Assembly (NCBI RefSeq): GCF_030867145.1
Contig: NC_134454.1
Coordinates: forward strand, 52,927,830 to 52,991,829
Length of the DNA stretch: 64,000 bases
Direction of reading: 5' to 3'
Source: Opisthocomus hoazin
Lineage: Eukaryota > Chordata > Aves > Opisthocomiformes > Opisthocomidae
The position numbers and the translations under genes were made by a program. Shown here in pieces: positions 11,761 through 23,200 of the stretch (positions are counted from its first letter, which is position 1; the number at the start of each line of letters is the position of its first letter). The notes under the pieces were generated by a model, which searched no databases, was not told the origin of the DNA, and saw nothing but the letters and a program-made list of their open reading frames with translations.

Positions 11761-12944
11761 CTCGGTTTCCTGTCTGCAAGGCTGTGGCCAGGGCGGCCGC
11801 AAACGCCTCATTTTTATACGTGGCTGACCTCACACGGTTACACGTCTCAATCATCTCTACTAGAGAAGGGTTTCGCAGAGCCCGCAATAACCTTTTACAA
11901 TCCTCATCAGCATTTTCTATTACCATTTTCATCAGTACAGCCTTCTTTGCCTCTGAATTTTCTGTTTGTTGATAGCATCCTGTAGTCTGTCTATAAATTG
12001 CATGTATGGTTCACTGGACCCCTGCTTGATGGTTGTAAATGATTTCTCTGCCTTGCCAGTATCGGGAACCTTGAGTATAGCCTGCAATGCTAAATCTGCT
12101 GACTGCCGTAATATCTCTGGCGTGAGCCGTGCCTGCAGTTGTGGCATCGCTACCGGAGCCTCCCCCATAAGTTGGGAAATTCCAGCAGCAAACAATGGAT
12201 CGCCTTGTTGTTGCCCAAGATTTACCATAGCGGCTTGTTTACACACTCCTCTCCAATGCAATAACCACAATACTCTCTGAGTTGGTGTGAATACTAAGTC
12301 CATCAATGCTTTGATATCAAAGGGAGTCAACAAGTAACCCTTCATAATAGACTGTAATAGGCTGTCGCCTTTTGCCTCACACTCTGCCAGTGTGCTACAG
12401 GGTCATAACTGGTGGTGAAAGCTGAGCCGTAAGGAAGAGACTCACTCTCTCCCAGATCAAACAGCGGTTTATTGCCTGATTGTGCTTCGCCTTCCGTGAA
12501 CCCCGGAAGACAGGACGGTGAGACTGGAACTAGCAGGTCTAAGAGTGGAGCAGAGGGGGATGTCTGCATCTGGGGTGCCGTTCCCTCAGAGCTACCCAGT
12601 TCCCCTGGGGAATCAGCCGTTGGCGCCGTCGCTACAACAGCAGCTGCCCGAGCGGCACGGTCTACCTTAAGTTGTTTCAAAGAGTCAGTAACTAGGCGCC
12701 AGGTTGTCAGGATCCTTACCGCGGTAGCATCGCCTTTGGTGGCAGCATCCCACAAAAAGTCCCCCGCCTTAGTCCATGTATCTATGAAAAATGCTGTCTA
12801 TGAATCCGCTGCCACGCCCTTGCTTTTAAGCCAGGCGAGCAGCAAACAGAGCGTGTGCTCTTCATAAGAAATCCCGTGCTTCTCTAATATGTTCTTAAGT
12901 ATATATACTGTAGCCTGTTCCTCAGAGGACAGTTGTGATCCCAT
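11740..12944 (-). pseudogene. gag: gag pseudogene (matrix and capsid, no nucleocapsid)
   Basis: Gag forms the virion shell. The start codon at 12942-12944 begins Met-Gly, fitting N-myristoylation of the matrix domain. An in-frame TAG at 12798-12800 breaks it, and the frame then resumes to 12342 through a proline- and serine-rich stretch. A one-base shift near 12345 moves to the capsid frame (11932-12345), which carries the major homology region (QGSSEPYMQFIDRL, about 11985-12035). A second shift near 11960 moves to the frame open at 11738-11932. No nucleocapsid zinc knuckle (CX2CX4HX4C) follows; sequence passes straight into RT near 11756, so nucleocapsid, protease and the RT start were deleted. 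Confidence 0.92.
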
Positions 12945-13075
12945 TGTTACGTCCCCAGCCGCTCACCTTTTTCCAGGTGTTTTGTTGTCCGGACTGCAGC
13001 TCTAGGTTTACCCGCTGCCTGCTTCTTCTTAAGTTCGGCTGGACTCTCCACCGGGTGCTCTATTTGCCGCAATCA

Positions 13076-13093
13076 GTCTCTGTTCGGATGCCA
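13076..13093 (-). promoter_or_regulatory. primer binding site, lysine-tRNA-like
   Basis: Two bases inside the 5' LTR the minus strand reads TGGCATCCGAACAGAGAC. This matches the complement of the 3' end of tRNA-Lys(UUU) at 15 of 18 positions, and the three mismatches are transitions. Lysine primers are usual for betaretroviruses. The assignment is by eye; another tRNA has not been excluded. Confidence 0.75.
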
Positions 13094-13095
13094 TT

Positions 13096-13393
13096 TGTGG
13101 AGATGAAAGGCATGGACTCTGGCGGGTAATAATACCTTTATTATTTACAAAGTTCCCCTTATATACTACTTGCCGTTGTTCAAGCATGATCAGAAGCATT
13201 CCAATAGGGTACTGCCTTAGTTGCATGTGGCTTTGTTTATAACTTGATTGGTGAATTCTACTGTTCACATGTCCTGCACGAGCTGGACACCTTCCTTTTT
13301 TGGGTGGACAGATGTCCCCTTAGTTGTTACTTTCTCAATGAGTGGCACAGGGCCAGATCATCAAGGTCGAACCCACTGAGACCCTGCTCCACA
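13096..13393 (-). repeat. 5' LTR of the endogenous retrovirus
   Basis: This 298-bp LTR is bounded by TG and CA and followed inward by the primer binding site. On the minus strand it has a TATA-like GTATATAAG at 13158-13166 and AATAAA at 13137-13142. Near 13125-13135 it carries a short TAATAATA block where the 3' LTR has a longer unrelated block. Confidence 0.93.
13158..13166 (-). promoter_or_regulatory. TATA-like box of the 5' LTR promoter
   Basis: GTATATAAG on the minus strand lies in the 5' LTR. It is conserved at the equivalent place in the 3' LTR (7689-7697). Transcription would run leftwards, away from MAMDC2. Confidence 0.6.
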
Positions 13394-13399
13394 ATTTTC
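13394..13399. repeat. target site duplication, right copy (ATTTTC)
   Basis: ATTTTC directly follows the right LTR and is identical to 7615-7620. Confidence 0.9.
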
Positions 13400-14052
13400 T
13401 TTTTTCACCATCACATTTATGATCTGGAGGCTGTTCAGATCTTAAATCCCAGATGAAACTTGTCAGTCCATAACCAAAGCCAAAGACAGTATCAGTAGGG
13501 GTCCCTGAAATGTGAAAGCTCCAAGTTTACCCTTGCGAAAATGGCCATTCTAATGCTGTAGTCAAAAGATGATCCAGAGGAAAGGAAATGGTGCTGTAGC
13601 TGTGGTGGTCTATGGACACAGGCAGGGCAATTAATTATTTTTTTTTTCCAGCTGTACCAGTTGGCTTAGTAAGAGACAAAAATCTTTACTTGCACATCAT
13701 CTACCCACAGAACTGCATGCTATGTAAAAATGTATGAGATGTGTATACCTAATGATTCTTCTGGTTTTAACTTCAGTCACAGAAACATTGGATGCACTTA
13801 GAGAGCTTTAGCTTAGAATTTGCTAGTTATCATCATAATTAACATGGAAAACTGCAGATTAAAATACAATTGCTGCAAACGATAAACATGCCTATCTAAC
13901 CATGGAATTTGCCCTGAACTGTATATGTTAAAAATAAAGTAGACAAATTAATTCTTTAGAAGCTATCTTTCCACTTAGCTTCTGTATTGGGAGCTTTACT
14001 GAACAGGAATTAAAGAAATATGTTTTGTTTCATGGTATATTTTGTGGTGTTT
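13400..14052. other. intergenic spacer
   Basis: AT-rich sequence between the provirus and the next CR1 fragment. It contains a poly-T run near 13638-13648 and nothing gene-like. Confidence 0.6.
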
Positions 14053-14800
14053 ATCCTCATGAAGTTCAACAAGGAGTGCAAAGTTCTGCACTAAGGGAGG
14101 CACAACCACAGGCACCAGTACATGCTGGGGGCTGCCCAGCTGCAAAGCAGCTTGGCAGAAAAGGACCTGGGGGTCCTGGTGGACACCAAATTGACCATGA
14201 GCAAGCGATATGCCTTGTATCAAAAGAAAAAAAAAAGCCAACAGTATCTGGGCTGCACCAGGAGGAGCGCTGCCAGCAGATGGAGGGAGGTGAGCCTTCC
14301 CTTCTGCTCAGCACTGGTGAGGTTACACCTGGAGTGCTGGGTCCAGTTCTGGGCTCCCCAGCACAAGAGAGACATGGACATACTAGAGAGAGTCCAGAAC
14401 CGGGCCACACAGATGATGAAGGGACTGCAGCATCTCTTCTCTGAGGAGAGGCTGAGGGACTGTTCAGCCTGGAGTAGAGAAGGATCAGGGAGGATCTTAT
14501 TTATATGCACGAATACCGGGAGAGTAGGTGCAAAGAGATGGAGCCAGGCTCTTTCCATTGGTGCCCAGCAACAGGACAAGAGGCAAGAGGTACAAGCTGA
14601 AACACAGGAGGTTCCTCCTGTATGTCAGGAAACACTTTTCACTGTGAGGGTGACTGAGCCCCGGCACAGGTTGCCCAGGGAGGCTGTGTATGGACATATT
14701 CCTGAGCAGCTGGCTGTCGGTGGCCCTGGTTGAGCAGGGAGTTGGACCAGATGACATCCAGATGTCCCTTCCAAACTCCACCAGTCTGTGATTCTATGTA
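14053..14800 (+). mobile_element. CR1 LINE fragment, 3' part
   Basis: The + strand encodes the end of CR1 ORF2 (LAEKDLGVLVD, then LERVQNRATQMMKGLQHL-type sequence at about 14122-14480). The typical CR1 3' untranslated part follows (tggtgcccagcaacaggacaag, ggttgcccaggg, ttggaccagatgac), ending in the 8-mer gattctatg at about 14800. An A-rich insertion at 14224-14235 and stops show it is dead. The 5' end is truncated, as is usual for CR1 copies. Confidence 0.93.
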
Positions 14801-15934
14801 TACCTCCTTCCTAAGGTCTTCAATGAAACAGAGCTCCAGTAACTCAGATTTTGTTTTATACACTGATCTTTATGTTACAGAGATGTCTGTAACTACCATT
14901 TAGAAATTTGACATGGTATCATAATATATTATGAAATATAGAATATATTATGAATTATATAAGACCAGTTTTCAAGTGAAAAGGATAGAGGTACAAAATT
15001 CAAAATGAACACAGTAGCAGAAAAGGGAACAATGCAGCACAATAGCAAATATACTGAAATGGCAGGTGAGGATGACTGCAAAAGATTCAATGGATTAAAT
15101 GGCTGTAAACATGAAGTTTTTGAGTTACAGAAGTAACAAAGGTCTGCTGATTTTTAAAATCTGGCACTGTTAAATGGCCCCTGTGGTTGTCTAAGATAGT
15201 TTAACTGCAGTTGGTTGTATGTAGGAAATATGCTGATCAGGATAATTCTTTTGCTCACAGTTCCTACTGTTGTGGCACAAGTTTCTCTTGCAAGCTGCAT
15301 CTTTTCCATCAGGGCAGAAATATCTTAATTTTCATATTTGTTCAAATGCCAGTCTGTTCCTTTGCAAACATCACAATGTGCCCATCAATACGAAAAGGGA
15401 GGTTGCTACATGTGATTCTACCTCATGAGAAATAGCTGCAGTACACGCTTGGATTTCTTTGCTCCTGCAGCCAGTCTCATCTTCCTCTTCTGTCCCCCGT
15501 GCTGCGATTCTGCCTGGGCTTACAACTGTCACACAGGCAAGGATGGAGTTACCTTTCTCCCTACCTTTTTCCAGCTGTTGCCAAAACAAAAGTCAGGCAT
15601 GATGTATTCTTTTAAGGTAACTTAAAACTGAAATGTAATGATTTTCCCAAAAGGGGTTATTAGACAAAATTAAGCAAATAATCAGCTGTAGTGCTCAATT
15701 ATTCCCTTGCATTCTTTGCTGTTTCTATCTAATGCCTCATGCTTCCACAGGTCTTTGGATTAAGCTGGAGGAAAAATCACAGCACTTTGTTTATTGGTTA
15801 CGGTATTTTTATTCCTAATGGACTGTAAATAAGAAGGATGAAAGAATGGTTAAAATGAGAATTTTTTTTCATCTTTTATTTGGGAATTCATAATGTAAGC
15901 TGCAAGCACCTTTTACCATTTAATTATTCATCAC
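14801..15934. other. intergenic spacer
   Basis: AT-rich sequence with no gene. It includes a perfect 16-bp AT palindrome at 14919-14934 followed by more AATATATTATGA-like sequence, which looks like simple low-complexity DNA. Confidence 0.55.
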
Positions 15935-16842
15935 AGGACTGGGAGCGGACGGGAGGAATTAGAGATCTGTGTGCAGTTGCAGGGCTGTGGTCTCACTGCC
16001 ATCACAGTGATGCACAGGGACAGTTCACATCACTGGAGTGCTGTGATGGATGGATACACACTCATTAGGAAGGACAATCTGCAAAAGTGAGGAGATGGAG
16101 TTGCCCTTTGTATGAGAGAGCATCAGGAGGGCATGGAGCTCTACCTTGGGATGGCAGATGCACATGGGTGATGTTGTGGCAGGTGTCTGCTAGAGAGCAC
16201 ATGCTCAGGAAAAAAGAAGCAGATAAGGTCTACTTCAGACAACTGGAAGAAGCTTTATTTTGGTATGCCCTGGCCCTCTTGGGGGACTTCAGGAACCCTG
16301 ATATCTATTGGAGGGTTAATGCAGCAAAGGACAAGAAATTCAGGAATTTTCTGGAATGTACTGATGACAATTTCCTGACACAGGTGACTGAGGAGCCAAA
16401 GAGGGGAGAAGCTCTGTTGCTCCTGACACTTCCACAGAAAAACTGGTTGGGAATGTGAAAGCTGGGAGCAGCCACGGCTGCTGTGACCATGAGATCATGG
16501 AGTTCAATGTGTATAGATACCTGATGGGGGCAAAAAAGAAGACGGAGACAGACCCTTCCAGTGGTGCCCAGTGACAGGACAAGAGGCAGCAGGTACAAAT
16601 TGAAACACCGGAAATTCTACTTTAAACAGAAGAAAAAAACTTTTTGTTGTTTGGGTGATTAAATACTGGACAAAGCTTCTTAGGCAGGTGGTGGAGTCTC
16701 CATTCTTAGAAATATTCAACACCCAGCTGGACAATAGTCTTGATAACCTTACTGTAGCTGACCCTGTTTGAGCAGGAGTTTGGACTAGGTGATCTCCAGA
16801 CGTGCCTGCCAACCTCTGCAATTCTGCAATGTGAATCTGTGA
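15935..16842 (+). mobile_element. CR1 LINE fragment with endonuclease part joined to 3' end
   Basis: From about 15935 to 16530 the + strand resembles the CR1 ORF2 apurinic-endonuclease region (for example the GDFRNPDIYW motif in the open frame 16087-16458). At about 16535-16545 it passes directly into the CR1 3' end (cttccagtggtgcccagtga, ggtggtggagtctccat, tttggactaggtgatctcc), finishing with the terminal repeat near 16840. The RT region is missing, so this copy has a large internal deletion. Confidence 0.88.
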
Positions 16843-17829
16843 TCAAAACGTATTCCAAAACAGACTTCACAGTAAGCTTTAGAAAGGCTTACTCAGAGAG
16901 AAGTTACAAGGAGGAATCACAGCTGACAAACCAATTCTAAAGGGTGCTTTATTGAAGATTATAGCAGCATCAGCCGCAAGACATCCTTGTTTAACATAGT
17001 TGTTTGAAGAATAGTTCTTTGTAATAATTTGTTTAAAAGAAATTCCAGGAAATTCATGTGTTACTACATAAGATACTTCCTGACTAATTTGGCAGGAGCT
17101 TCAGCACAGAATGATCCAATTAGTCCACTGTTTAATGAAAGGCACTAAGTTATACAGTGTAAGTATTCATTCTGAGCGCTAAGCAGGTGCACGGCAGGGT
17201 ATGGGAGAAGAATGGAAGCTGCCTTCCAGCCATACAGCTAGGTGTAGTCCAGGCTCTCTCACAGGTTGCTGCCAAAGATGAACAGGATGGGAGGAGGAAT
17301 GGAGCTTGAAAGGCAATGGTGTTTAGTTCCACTTCTGTTTCCTGGGAATCAGGAATGAATTTTAGGGGTCTTATGGAGTCTCACAGTTGCTGGCTGCTAC
17401 TTAGCAAGGTCTCCAGTCACCAAATACTTTTCCACAGAGCTGGCAAACACAGGTTCCCATGGGATGATTTTTTTAATGATTCCATCCCCCCAAAAGCACA
17501 CAAAAACTTGCTTTCTGTTTGATAGAGAACGTATTGTAAGAAAATTTGGTGAAATTACTGATTTGATAAAAATTTAATATCTTTGTTTTGGAGTGTTTTT
17601 ACACAAGCACAAGAAAAGCAGAAGGTTGGACTAGGAGAACAGAGGGGGAGGAAGTTTCCACACCCTTTCTGTGTGCAGTAACCCAGTGGTGAAGGTTTGA
17701 AGTTCAAATCCTCTCTTTCTGAACCCAGCCCACGGTCTTGAAGAGAGATCTTCCCTGAGGCCACTGTTACTGGTCACTGAAAGTGAGGAGAGAACCCCAC
17801 CTCCCAGGGTATAGCATCCTTTTACTCAG
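16843..17829. other. intergenic spacer
   Basis: AT-rich sequence between two CR1 fragments; no gene or RNA recognised. Confidence 0.55.
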
Positions 17830-18330
17830 CGCTTGTTCAACCGTGTCCACAGCACTGTGCCTAGTTGTGGTCCCCCCCAGTACAGGACAGACATCAGTAA
17901 ACTGGAGTGATTTCAGGAGAGGTGGACAAAGATAGCCAGGGGTGGGAGCTCTTGCCCTGTGAGCAGAAACTATGGGACTGGAGCTGGTTTAGCAAGGAGA
18001 AGGGGTGGCTTTGAGGGCACCCAACAGCAGCCTTTGCACCCACAAGGAGGTAACCAAGTGAGAGAAAATGGTCATGAATTGGAACGGGAAACATTCAACT
18101 GGACATAACAACAACATCAAAAAATCACCCAAGAGTATAGCCAAACAACGCAGCTGGGGTGCAGAGAGGTTGCATCATATCCATCCTTGGAGGTTTTTAT
18201 GCCCTGATTATATGCAGCTCTGAGCAACCCTGTCTGAGCTCAGAGCTGCTCTTGCTTTGCCAGGGGTTCGGACCAGAGACCTCCTGTGGTCCCTGCCAGC
18301 CTGAGTGATTCTGTGATCCTGTGATTTGCA
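17830..18330 (+). mobile_element. diverged CR1 LINE 3' fragment
   Basis: CR1-like landmarks occur in order on the + strand: a block near 17850-17935 that resembles the ORF2 C-terminus, ctggagctggtttagcaagg-type sequence near 17970, a tccttggaggtttttatgccctg block at about 18185, and finally gaccagagacctcctgtgg with gattctgtgatcctgtgat at about 18305-18330. It is more diverged than the other copies, and the 5' boundary is uncertain by tens of bases. Confidence 0.75.
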
Positions 18331-21300
18331 TTTATCTCCCCCATTCAAAATGTCGTATTTTCTCTACATAAAGTGAAAACCTTCCAGGACAGACTGAGAG
18401 ATGTTCAGACCCAAAATACCCTATATCCCCGTGGCAAAGGCACTCTTCCAGGAGGTGGCAGGTCCCAGTTCAAATCAGACAGAAAGAGTGCTGAACTGAG
18501 ATACTGCATTTCCCAGGACAGCACTGTAAACCTAGTTTGCCAGTCACCCGACTAGGAAGATTAGTGATGTGCACACTGCCTAGTTGCTGGTTTTGCAATG
18601 ACCCTGAGTGCTTAGTCTGCAAATTCATATTTATTGAAAACATGATTTTGACAAAAAAAATTCATCTTGTCCTCATAGCAACTATTTTCTGTGTGGTGAT
18701 GACATACTGGGCTATGTTGATTTTCTCTGTTGATCTTTTCCAGCACGTTCTCCTCTCATTCTGCTTGGTAAAGCTTCTTAATCTCTGCTGGGACAGTCTG
18801 AGAAGCCTGCTCTGAAGTGCTTCTGGATGCACCACTTCTGCCTGTGGCAAATCAGCCATACAAAAGATAGAGAGAAGACATGAAGAAGAAAAGAGAAAGT
18901 ATTTTATGGGGTAATAGAAGGTCCCGTGTGCGAGGGGTAAATGTAATGCTGATGATCAACAGGGTGGCTTTCCTTTCTCTTTGTCTTATGCACAATGCAA
19001 TACAAACAGCAGCAGTACATGGTCTCATTTACTCTCCCATCCAGTGTGTCAAAAGCTAACCCACACTTCTATGGCCCTTTCACCCTATGGCTTCACCACT
19101 CTGTGGAGGGTGATTTGCATGACATAGTAAGCTGTAATATAACGTGGACTGGTGGGCACCATCATATCATTATTCACAACCAGTTACTTGTCATTAGAGG
19201 TGACGATTTCCAGACCCTCAGCCAACTTCACATTGGTATTAAGGAGATCAATAGAAAGTTAGTTAGGAGATGAAGGTTGCTCTGCTGCAGAGCCTAGCTC
19301 TCCCTTTTCATATCCTTAGGTCTGGACAAAGAAGTAAGTGCCCCAGTGCTTGGAAAAGATGGAGCACGGATGAACAGTAGATGGCTCAGAGTCTGTCTGG
19401 AGAAGCTGATGAAATCGTTACTATGTCATGGTGGCAGCTGTCAAATCTGAGTGGCAACCCTGCTCTGGAGCTCTGCAGAAGACCAACTCTTGTTGACTCA
19501 CCTGTAACTGAGTATCTCATTACTTACTCTGATTTGTTCCCTAGTGAGCTACAGAAATTGGCACGTCATAACCACAAGACTGCCTGTGAGCTTTGGCCTT
19601 GGGGGTGATGCTGGGCAAACAACAGAAACAGGCTGTTAAGGTACTACTGTGCCTGCCAGATGAGGCACAAAGTTTAGTGAGACTCACAGCATGTCTCAGA
19701 AGAAGATCAAGTAACAATCAATGTCCAGAAACTGATGGAAATAGGGGATCTGGCAACTCGTTAGTTATGGAACCCATCTTGTCATGATGCTAAAACTAAA
19801 AATGGAATAATCCTAACCAGAGGAGAACACAACTCAAAGAGAAATACCAGTACTTTGTAAGCCAGTCACAGGGCTTGGTCCACGACAGCACATTGTTGTA
19901 GCAATACCACATACCCAGTGTCATTAATCATTAGTCATTTTCCCCCTTGGACCTTGCCATCTACTGCAATCCTCTCTCACTGCTTTTGTCTCTACATGGT
20001 TGCAAGGAAGCCACAGATCTGTCATTTTGTTGGCAACCGAAATGTGTTTGTTTACCACGAAGAACAACATTTGGTGCGAAGGCCATTACTTGCACATCTC
20101 ATCATTTTGGCCTGGTGTGAGATGCCCAGTGTGCACACACAGATTGTTTGCAGACATTGATCAAACCAGCTGACAGTGCAAACCACAGCCACCAGAAGGA
20201 ATGTAATTTTGGCTTTTTTTGTCTAAGTGAAAAACTTTAGAAGAAATAGCCTCATCTGCTTGCTAGCTTTAAAAACAGGAAGAAGAGCCTCTAAAGTTTC
20301 TAGATTTACTTCTTTTTTTGGCTGTCTTTTTTTGTTTAGAGGTGATGGGTGTGACTCAGTCATTCCTTCTGCCAAGCAGGGAGATTTCATAATGTCCGAC
20401 AGCTGCCCCTAGTAATTCCTGGGGAACAAATATTTTAACCTGAGGGATACATTTTTTGTCCTTGCAGATTTTTAAATTGGCAAGGCTCTGTCGTTTGAAA
20501 GTGAATTGGTAATGACAAAGTGGTGCTGTCTCTTTCATGGAGCTTGGCTCTTAAAGACAAGAACAAAAAGGGTGGGAAGCTTCACCCTCCTCACACCAAC
20601 TGCAGGGTAAACCAGGAAGAACTAGACTGAAGTATACAATCAGGAGATGAAACACCAATCAGGCCTTGAATGTTTAAACATGAAAATATAAACACCTGTG
20701 ATCATTAGCATGCGTTCTTCTTGACAAGGAGTTAAATGGATGATTCCAAACAATAAATAGCCACTTCTTTCATCCCTCTCCTTTCTTCTTCCAACAGTTT
20801 CCTTTCTCACCGCTGCAATAACTGCTGCTTTAAAGATTTCTTTAAATTTCTTTACACTGCTTGGGTGCCACAGGATTTACAGATCCAAACAAATTGGTAT
20901 AACAGGAGGACAAAATGCCAGTTATCCCTGTGAAATGAGGAGAATGTCAGGATCAATTGGAGATGTAGGAATCCTGTGGAGCTGCCATGAAGGTTTTTCA
21001 TCAGGTAAGTAACAAGTTATGACCTGTAATCAAAGTAAGCGATATACTAGAGAGATCTTTCTTTGTTGTATGCGATCTGTTGAAATGTTGGCATTTGACA
21101 TGAACAGGCTGGGGGGGAACCCTGTGGCAATACCTGCCTGTACAGCTTACATGTGTATTTGTCTTGTGGTCTGTACAGTTATGGCATGTGTCAAACTGAA
21201 AAATGAGGAGCAGCTGGAGCTGCCTCATTTGGAGGGTTTTAAAAGTGAAGCTGTACTTTTTGTTGTAATTGACAATCTCCTGTGTGAGCGAGTATCCTGA

Positions 21301-22759
21301 TTTGCTTTGCGGTCAGATTCTTCACTTTGATGTGAATTCATAAAACTTCATCCATAGCTCCTTTGGGAAAAAGTGCAATATGTATGTCAGCTCTCTTGTT
21401 TTTGTGGTGGTTTTGGGTTTTTTTTTTAATCTCATATGCTTACTATTTGATGTTGCAACTGGAACCACTGGTGCTGTGATCATGTCTTTCCTTTACACCC
21501 TTGCTCTGTTGCGCATGTTTCAAATGAAGAGGTGGTGCCAGTGCTGGAAAACAGAAAGCTCTGACAAAGGCAGGAGGAGATACCTATGTAAGACATGGAT
21601 TACTACGTGACTTCAAGCCACACAAAATCCTAGCCCAGCAGCCAGGTAAGCACAGTAACTTCCAGCTCCAAAGCCCAAGGACACAATACTGACATGGTAT
21701 CTGCCCATTCTTTGCTGACTCAGGAGACAGAAAAGTTCTAGATGAACTAGTCCTGGAGGCCTCTCCTAAACTGGGCAACCCTTCTCTGCAGAATTTCTTC
21801 ATGATTTTGGGCAGTTATTTTGTCCCTGCCAGGGAGATTCATTACACTAGTGCCAGCTTGATCTAGAAATCCCTGGAAAACTACTTTATAGAAAGATATG
21901 GAACATGCAGATCCACTTCACAGAGTCCCAAAAAATAGGCCTTAAAGAGAACTGAACAAATATTGCTATCCTTCTGTCTCACTTTCTTCTTTTTTCCATT
22001 TTCCGTCTCTGCACATCTCCTCATATTTGGCTTTCTGCTCTGTTTTCTTCCGAGTTCTGCAAAAGTGCTGTCATCTGAAGGAGAAACTGACCACAGGGCA
22101 TTTATTTGTACACAAATAGTATCTTACCATGGCAACCCTGATTTTTTCATTATGCAGTTCTCTGGATGGTGAAGTTACTTTTGAGCAACAGGGCATTCCC
22201 CTGCTGCTTCTGCAGCTGGTATCTCAAATAAATCTTAAAAATAGATTGTTACAGGCACACAAGGAATAAGGAAAAGGGACATCATCCACAGGAAAGATTT
22301 TCTGCAATTGTCAATGACTTTGGGGTTTGTTCATGCCCACAGGTAAAAGATAGTTATTTATAAATTATTGATTATGTTATTTTGCTGTTAATAGGCCTAA
22401 ATATACTTACTTTTACACCTATAGTGTAGCATCTGATACAAACTAGCAGAGAATACTGTCTAGTGTTCTGTTGTTTTTAGTTTGTTACAAAATTTCTTCA
22501 GAAATTTTTCTCATACCTGGTTCATTCTGTAATGTCCAAAGATGATAATGGCATTTGAACGTTGTTTAAACAAAATAATACTTTTCTATTTTCAGAGCTA
22601 AAATGTATAGCAGAATACAGGGAGCCTATATTGGAAAGAACAGTTTACTTTTGTCAATTATACATTGCTCCAAGGATCAGATGGTGGCACTCCGCTAACT
22701 AACCTAGCCCCTGCCTTTACAAGTCAGCTTTCCTTTCAGCAGATAAGACCAGTTCCTGA
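18331..22759. other. intergenic sequence without a recognisable gene
   Basis: AT-rich unique sequence. No open frame resembles a known family. One exon-like segment with good splice signals (20874-21004) is reported as a finding only. No repeat element was recognised. Confidence 0.5.
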
Positions 22760-23200
22760 TTCCAGATGTGCACTGAGCTACAGCCCTGTCCTGAGCCCAG
22801 CTGCCATCCCAGGTCTCTGGGCTGAGAAGAGCGTTGCTGGCATTTCATCTCTGAGGTCTGTAATTTCCCAACCCTAATCCTATGCTTCTGCAGAGTAGAT
22901 GATAAACCTTCCCAGTTCAAAATGTAAGATGACCTACCACTCCACCCCAAGCCCATCTTCATCTAGCTCTCTGGGCAGAGTAGGATTTCACTGTTACTCC
23001 AACCCTGAAGACCCATGCTTCCCAAACTCTAACACTAATGCTATGCTTCACTATTGTGGATATCAAACCCACCCAACTGGAAATGGATGGTGAAACCATC
23101 ATTATCCCAATCCCCCATCCTAAGCCAAATCTTCATCCTAGCTTTGGGCTAAGCAAGATTTTGCTGGAAATCTGTCAACATGGGAAAAATTTGCCATATG
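22760..23200. repeat. degenerate tandem repeat, unit about 155-175 bp, roughly 2.5-3 copies
   Basis: The same landmarks recur in order. A block like ctctgggctgagaagag occurs at 22815, 22969 and 23142 (last copy ctttgggctaagcaag), always followed by gtt/att...gctgg or a decayed form. A block like cctaatcctatgcttc occurs at about 22874 and 23035. Blocks like ccagttcaaaatgtaagatga and ccaactggaaatggatggtga occur about 160 bp apart. Spacing is 154-173 bp. The units are strongly diverged, so the array is old. I do not recognise the family; it could be satellite-like or an old local duplication. Confidence 0.65.

Larger units (their letters stand above)
7621..13393 (-). mobile_element. defective endogenous retrovirus, class II (betaretrovirus-like) pol, LTR to LTR
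   Basis: A 5.8-kb provirus lies in minus orientation. Two direct repeats of about 300 bp, each starting TG and ending CA, bound it, and the 6-bp sequence ATTTTC flanks it on both sides (7615-7620 and 13394-13399). Reading on the minus strand, the order is 5' LTR, lysine-tRNA-like primer site, gag, RT, RNase H, integrase, env, polypurine tract, 3' LTR. A full-length element of this kind is usually 7-10 kb. Nucleocapsid, protease and the first part of RT are absent, and part of env appears missing. Every gene carries stops or frameshifts, so the copy is not functional. By eye the LTRs differ at about 15 positions plus one replaced block, roughly 5%, which indicates an old insertion. RT and integrase look class II, whereas the env core looks like the type D/gamma family, a mix known from some betaretroviruses; this classification is an inference without a tree. 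Confidence 0.95.

Noticed and set aside
7621..13393. Intact or active provirus
   Set aside because: gag, pol and env all carry stops or frameshifts, and nucleocapsid and protease are missing.
14919..14934. Perfect 16-bp AT palindrome as a regulatory site
   Set aside because: It consists of AT-only-like simple sequence in AT-rich DNA, with similar imperfect copies alongside; no known site matches.
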